Source: Schistosoma haematobium
Lineage: Eukaryota > Platyhelminthes > Trematoda > Strigeidida > Schistosomatidae
Assembly (NCBI RefSeq): GCF_000699445.3
Contig: NC_067195.1
Location: 14,816,787 to 14,880,786 of the forward strand
DNA length: 64,000 nt
Direction: 5' to 3'
Made by a program: the position numbers and the translations under genes. A model generated the notes under the pieces. That model was not told the origin of the DNA. It was given only the letters and a program-made list of their open reading frames with translations, and searched no databases. Below are positions 57,705 to 64,000 of the stretch, piece by piece (within the stretch, counting starts at the first letter, position 1; each line of letters opens with the position of its first letter).

Positions 57705-58110
57705 CTTGCAGACTTATGGTCTACTATGATATTAGTACTGCTTTAATAATAGACCTAATCCTAAAGTTGTAGATTTGTCATGATATAACTGCCTAATCTA
57801 TAAGATCGTACGTGGAAGTCACATCATCGTCTACACCAACTCACTGTATCGTACCAACTACCAATACATGATGAAGAGCAAGCTTAGGCTGGAGAAAGAA
57901 CAATATATTTAATATGGATAAAAGATATGAGGTGATATTCAGCAGGGACCACGCCTGCATGGTCGAGCCATGCCATTCGATCAAATCCAATTCATTCAAT
58001 TAACTGTTCCCGCCTTTTCCATCGTTAGGTGTTTCTCCGCGTTAAATATTGAATATCTATTTTCCGAGTTGTCTTGTGTTCAGCTTTGAAGATTGTATGG
58101 TTATGGTCCA
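57705..58110 (+). repeat. Dispersed noncoding repeat R1, copy 2
   Basis: Same-strand partner of 22340-22745, with similar length and scattered substitutions and small indels, so the copies are not recent. Neither copy overlaps a LINE coding part. Confidence 0.65.
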
Positions 58111-58329
58111 ATGCCACTACAGGCTTACTCTGCCAAAGGCTAGAAGGTCTAATGGGGCATTCGTAAGTCATTTTATCACATGGACGAAGGGATTTTTGGG
58201 GTATTATACCCAACTTTTATGAGTACATATTCGGAAAATTGGATTTAAGCAGACTGCCTCTTTTTCAATGTGAAGCGGATACTCGAAGTTGAGTTCAATG
58301 GCAGGAGACCAACGGGGTAAAAGGTCTTT

Positions 58330-58665
58330 TTGACCTACCTTATGGTGATATACTGAGACTCCTCAACCTATTTCCGTTGCCTTACTTCAGGTTAGGGTTG
58401 ATCCAATACTAGCTTATCGTTTACTAAGCCATGATCTTCGTATTAGTATGTCTTATTTTCCTCCCATCTGGGACTGACCATGTGAGAGGGCATTCTAAGA
58501 CTGTGCAAAGACCGAGATCAAATCGCTTATGTCCGAAGTTCCGTTTTTCACACCGAACAATGAATTACTGGAATTTATCATCAGAACAAGTAACATCAGT
58601 TTTTTCTTTCAATACATTTAAAGAGAGATTTTATTTTCGTGATGCTACAGATTGTCAGGTTTAAT
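58330..58665 (+). mobile_element. CR1-like LINE C-terminal fragment
   Basis: A decayed start (LRLLNLFPLPYFRLG) is followed by an open frame with SGTDHVRGHSKTVQRPRSNR, then FRFSHRTMNYWNLSSEQV and FNTFKERF. These match TRSGHLRGHSRRVEKPRTNK and FSHRVINTWNLLPEAVV of the copy at 6116-6787. The frame ends at 58664. Confidence 0.75.
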
Positions 58666-58689
58666 GTAGGTCAATTTACTACCTATCCC

Positions 58690-61600
58690 TAGTACTGAAG
58701 TCTGAAAACATCAGCGCGAGAATCAAATATCCTGGGATCTGCGTTTGATATGGATGAAAAGTTAGGTTTGAGGATTTTGCATATATGACACGTGTTTTTG
58801 GTTTTTTCTGGAAGGTTCACTTCGGCAATATGGAGCAGATTCGGTGATCTGGCGTAGAGTTCGTTAGTCATATGTTTCATATTCAAATTTTTCATAGTTA
58901 TCTTTACGAATTAATCTTTTTTCGCTCAATCTTTGAATTTTTTAAATGTTCCTTTCTGTCTTAATCATGCTAGCCAGGCATCAAAGCAATGGGGAAGCCT
59001 AGACTTACACATCACCAGAAAAACTAATTCCTTACGTATGTACTGAGGATCCCTTTGCAATAATTTGCTATGCTTTCCTTTGCATTTAATGAATATGCGT
59101 AGTATATGGGGCAATAGAACTAGGCTTATGTTACGCGTTCAAGTTCACCAAGGGCCTTCTGAAAACCATCCCGAAACAATAAAAGTCTGTTCAACATCAG
59201 CTGTACAAGTTGTTTTCAATGAACTGGGATACTTCGGGAACTAGGAGCTTCATCGATAGCATTGGACATTTTCTTGCCAACGTATGCAAACAGTCCCTAG
59301 AATTGCATGTTATGACATTTGGTGATACTAAGTTATTCTTGGAATCTTATGCGATCTCCAACGTAGCAACTATAACGAAAGCTTTCCAACAGACAATCAC
59401 TCAAAGCAAGTGTAATGTTAGCACCCAAAAAGAAAGATAGTACGCTTCAAATGATTAAAAACGACAGGTTTTCAGGTCTTCAAACTTCGGTAGATCACTT
59501 AATTATCCAGACGCTACAAACTCATGCACTTTAGATAAGGGATTCTCACTTTGAAAGGCTCAGTACAAAAGCACGTTCTGCCGTCTCCGCACACGTAAAT
59601 CGTGTTGTAGTATGCATCACGGAATCCATATAACTGAAAGCTTGCTATTTAGCAGAGCATTTTGAACGGTTTTCGCTCATACATTGTGGGAGGTAGTTGC
59701 GGTTTATTTTAGGATTGATGCTCCATTTATGAGATTGGCACATCAGCGTTAATTTTGTTTTTTAAACTAACCAAACAAGGCTTAACTGTTGTTTCACTGT
59801 TAAGAAGTTCATGCCAACGTATTTCTAGGAGTTGAACCGATTTATCGCAGATAACAAGCATTAAACATCATTTGTCACGCGAGTTAATGTTTATATCTTC
59901 TAATCCTTTATAAAATAGGCTTTGCAAAAATGTACAACCGGATTGTGTATGTGCTTTCAATTTGCTCTAATTTTATTCACATTAAAGTGAGGATTTTCGC
60001 AGAATACATTGACAAGCAGTTGGCATTGGTTAGCTGATACAGAAAAGGTGGAGTTTTAGGAGGTTTTATGAAATACTATCTGATCAACAATATCAAAAAG
60101 TGATGAAAACATTCATGTTTATTAAGTACCAAAAAGATCAAGAATTATACATGATTTCAGTTTCAAATGATCATACTTGCCATATACAAGCAAGGTAAGT
60201 GGCTTGAATGCACGATTTGTAAATATTCTTGAGAATTATAATGGAATTTTCTGCAAACAAATTGATTTTTACACAGAAAACTGAATAAGTTGTGTTAACT
60301 GAGTTATATATTTTGAAATCTGTCTCTTTTAGTGAATTATATTATAAAACTTCAATCCACCCATGTCTATAGGGCAAAACATTTTGTTTAATTACAGCTC
60401 CTTATGGTCCAGTGGAATGTCACGAACCAATGGCAATGATACTGATTTACTATGCAAAATATTTCTTTAAATCGTGTTTAAAACGCCAAATTAGTTTCAC
60501 TTCCTACCGAGTAATTCTATTGCAAGCAAACTAGACAATTCTCCAAAAACGAAGTCTGCTCACGACCGTATAAAATCTACAAAAGAGTGGGCTCAAATAG
60601 CTTCCACAAAAAGGGGAGTCAGCCATGTGTGTATCGGAATACTGTTTTCAGCACGGTATATCGGTCTACTTGTAACTTACGAACCCAAATTAACAACAGA
60701 GCCAAATTTTAATATAGGCACCAAAGTTTATTCGCAAATTACAAATAGTTAACTCAAGTGTTATTCTAGTGATAATTATAACAACTAAAAAACAAACCTT
60801 CAATTTTTTAGGTTAACCCAGCAAGCATTTTCCAAATACTATACGGAACACAAAGAGAAACCGAAACGTCTGGTGATAGAGATACAAACAAAGAAGTTCA
60901 GAAGTTGAATAAAACAAATATTTCCAAAAATAGTGAAGTTATTACTATTCAATATGAAAGTTTTTAATCAGCCGAATTTCTTCAGTTCTCCTGTAATACA
61001 GTGTGCTTGATACTTTCCTTTGTACACCACTCATTAAGTCTATGTTAAACTAGTTATCTGCTGTCGATCTGCTTGTTTTAGAAACACGTTCGAGAAACAT
61101 ACCTGTTCGACATTGGAATGAGAAAAAATTAACAGCACTATGCTCCCAGTTAATGTGAATCCCCGAATCTAAAACGACTCGTCGCATAAGGAGTAGCTAA
61201 GAGTCTCCTACGAATATGACATAATTTATTTATGTTGCATAATCTCAAAAATGCGAATATTTCCTTCTTGTCTACCCTATATGTGTCATTGTTGATACAA
61301 CATCTTGATCTTTTAGTGACCTGCTTTTATCAAGAGAACGCGATTGGTTTAATTGAACCAACTATTATTATGACCAGTCGCACCAGTGATTGTTTTACTG
61401 TACTTGTTTGTTTAACTGTACTAAAGATATTCTTTCTTCTGTTGATTGTGACCTTGCACGAATTCGGTTACGTTCAGTAACCACACTTGTAACCTGGCAC
61501 GATCTCGGTATTCTTTTGATACCACGAGATTGCCAACAAATACATCTCGACCACAGCCATCAACTGCCTTCTGATATTTGGCTTACGGGGGATCCTATCG

Positions 61601-64000
61601 GTTAACTGGTACGTAGTCTTCCTGTAGTGGTGACCATAGTCAACCCCGACTTGACGCCACACTACAACAATCTTTTCGTTATCTGGGCAAATCACCAATA
61701 CTTTCTTATCAATGTCTAAAAGTAAATTTAAATGATGTCTGGTTGTAATTCAACATCACCTTCAATATGAGTGAATATATCATAATCAAAATACCTGAAT
61801 TTTCCGACTACTACCCGGCATAAAATTGATATGATGAACGAAATGGGATGCTTGAGATAGTTTCTGTGTCTAACAGATGCCAAAACATCCACTAATGTGC
61901 AAACAAGCCGGCATTTTTTCATAAACCCAGACTTACTATGACACACTATCTAAGCTGGGGATGGCTATTTTATTTAAACAAAATATCTGGTCGACGATCA
62001 TTTGGAATCTAATTCTGCGCCAAAAACGAAGTGATAGTAAGTCAATATCATAATGTGGATGCTCAGATGTCGTCACATATATACTTACTCATTTCCGATT
62101 TAGGGGTTTCGATATTTTTTGAAATTGTGAAGAATTGGTAATTACCAAGTGGTGCTTCTTAATACAGACAATTTCCAGTAAGTGTATCCCCACCACAAAT
62201 CTAAGAAGGGAATATAGTCAGGCAAACAAGAATAAAGCGAAAATAAAATTATGGGAAGACCTGAATATGTTTTTAATGTGAGTTCGTATATTATTCATAC
62301 TCCCTATCTGCTTTCGACCTGTTGAAAATTTACATTTTATTCGGTTTTACGTTTTTTCTTCAATAGATAAACGGCTGTTTTGGATATTCCTAGAGACTTA
62401 AAGTTGCGTTAAAACCAATAAAGTGTTCATTTTAAGCAGTGTAAAGTGATTAGGGAACTAATCTTAAGGCGGATAATTACAGAAACCTAATTATTTTCAG
62501 GGCTGCGCCACTTGATAGAAGCTATTTTGATATACATTTATTTGCCCAAGAGTATGATATGAAGTGCCCAATTATAAGCTTACGAAGCTTTGTTATAACG
62601 GAACCGTCATGAGCTTATTATCCATCATGAGGTCAGAATCAAGGTCTGACAAACGTGAAGCGTTTGCCAATTTAACCTATGTATATCTTCACACAAAACT
62701 CTCAGTTCTGTAGAACCATAGTTTGTTCCCCCCTAACGTGATTATTTCGATTTTTTGTGCCTTTATTACTTGCAGTAAGATATTCCTATACTAACAAATA
62801 AAATTGCACTATAAGAGACGAGGCAAAACGAAGTAAATTCAGCCAGACCGAAACTTTGTCATCAAACATTATTGCCAGTGGGTTTCAGAAATGAGTTTGA
62901 TAAGACGTCTGAACTAAAACTTATCCTGATCTCAAATCACAAATTAACTATATAGACGAAAGCCTTCAAGTAGTAGTATGACATAAGGTCCCATATTAGG
63001 TCGTCTGCCAATCGAACTATAAACTAACGATCTGTTGTAGCGTTATGAATCGTGATGACCTAAGGCACATCTGACTACCTTCTGGAACACTTGATTATGC
63101 TTAGTTTTAACACATATTTCAAGTGAAACCCTTGGAAATTAGAAGTTTAATACGGTAAAACAGATTGTGGGGATACCTTGTACCCTTCACGAATAGTCAA
63201 GTCTTGAAATTCTCTGCTAGCTGAGATAGTTCGAAAATCTCTTTAGGAATTCTTATAGAGGACGCTTTACGAACGGCAAGTATAATCTTAACATGATTCG
63301 CATTTTTCAAACCTTTGCTGTGCTTTCACGTAACATAAGTGCCATCTTTGCTGCAAGGAGTCGATCCTAAACTTAACGTTCTATTTTGAATTTCATTCGA
63401 ATTATTAGTAGACAACGGTTTCGCATCACCTTACTATTCTGTTTTTGCGATATTTCACGTCAAAACGTTATTTTTAGTACATTCTAAGTGTTTGTATAGA
63501 TGTTTTTATCCATTCTGAATACGAACTTGTTTCATAGTTATAAGCTTTTATTTAAATTCGGTTGACAACTTATATCTCACCATGGTATGCAGCGTGACAA
63601 GTGCATAGGGTGATTTCATGAGACATACACAGACCTCACAGAAACCGCTTGTTACAGCGTCAGAAATTCGAATCTGAAATGGGCAAGTGGTACATGCAAT
63701 GGACGTGCAAGGGTTTGCCAAGCCCTGTCACCATTCTCCTAACAGACTTGCGAAACAAATTATCAGTGATCCTTAAAAAAGCAATCCTAAAACGGACAAA
63801 TGAATAAAGATTCGAAATATTGATGGAGTAATCACTAACACCAGTGATGTAAATCGGTGCCACCATAACATCGGTGCCAGGTCCTATCAGTAACCTTTGT
63901 TACCCAGTAAAGACTCTCCAAATGCAACTGTAGCCCTCTGAAATTTTAACGTAGGCGTTTGGACTCGGTGATAGAGTTTAGAAAGGACTAGAGATTACCA
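58690..64000. other. No gene recognised
   Basis: About 5.3 kb of AT-rich sequence. Open frames at 59210-59440, 61232-61605 and 61474-61698 have no family blocks, no flanking exon logic and no second copy in the window. No tRNA, rRNA or LINE signature seen. It may be intergenic or part of a long intron. Confidence 0.45.

Noticed and set aside
59210..59440. 76-aa open frame on +
   Set aside because: Not recognised, no splice-linked neighbour and no second copy; kept out as a gene.
61232..61698. Overlapping open frames on both strands
   Set aside because: No recognisable domain on either strand, and nothing to choose between them.
1..64000. tRNA genes, rRNA genes, CRISPR arrays, bacterial-type operons
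   Set aside because: No cloverleaf with B box, no rRNA landmarks and no spacer arrays were seen; spliced genes and LINEs show this is a eukaryotic nuclear genome.

Overview
The window is eukaryotic and looks like a schistosomatid flatworm (Schistosoma/Trichobilharzia type). This is inferred from three things: very short spliceosomal introns of 32-36 bases next to introns of 8-9 kb, dense non-LTR retrotransposons of RTE-like and CR1-like type, and a schistosome-type minimal hammerhead ribozyme. Most sequence is interspersed repeat, largely decayed, but several copies are nearly identical to each other.

Three host genes can be rebuilt exon by exon. RPL18A (ribosomal protein eL20) is on + at 2778-4249, 3 exons, 176 aa. 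RPF2 (60S assembly factor, Brix domain) is on + at 29143-38586, 7 exons, 345 aa. CCDC25 (NFACT-R/coiled-coil protein) is on - at 42102-52135, 2 exons, 208 aa. RPF2 and CCDC25 are convergent, with about 3.5 kb between their stops. Two of the three proteins act on the large ribosomal subunit.

Layout. 1-1474 and 7670-9143 are near-identical inverted arms made of LINE pieces, and they enclose RPL18A. 8743-12860 is an RTE-like LINE (family A2) on -. 15154-18460 and 18975-22065 are two further RTE-like LINE regions on - (families B and D). 25910-27452 is a family B copy on +. RPF2 follows; its last intron (8238 b) holds two LINEs in tandem (A1 and A2). The RPF2/CCDC25 intergenic region has a decayed LINE piece and, near 41769-41916, a long foldback with a hammerhead ribozyme in its centre. 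The CCDC25 intron (9407 b) holds an A2 copy on - and an A1 copy on +. 52240-57440 contains a CR1-like LINE on - and a family D fragment on +. 58.7-64 kb has no recognisable gene.

The two observations most worth following are the hammerhead ribozyme on the - strand at 41821-41865, sense with and downstream of CCDC25, and two tandem 89-base two-hairpin elements in RPL18A intron 2. The latter differ almost only in ways that keep base pairs and have an unchanged internal loop, as expected of an H/ACA-like guide RNA. Family names A1/A2/B/D and R1/R2 are local labels used only here.
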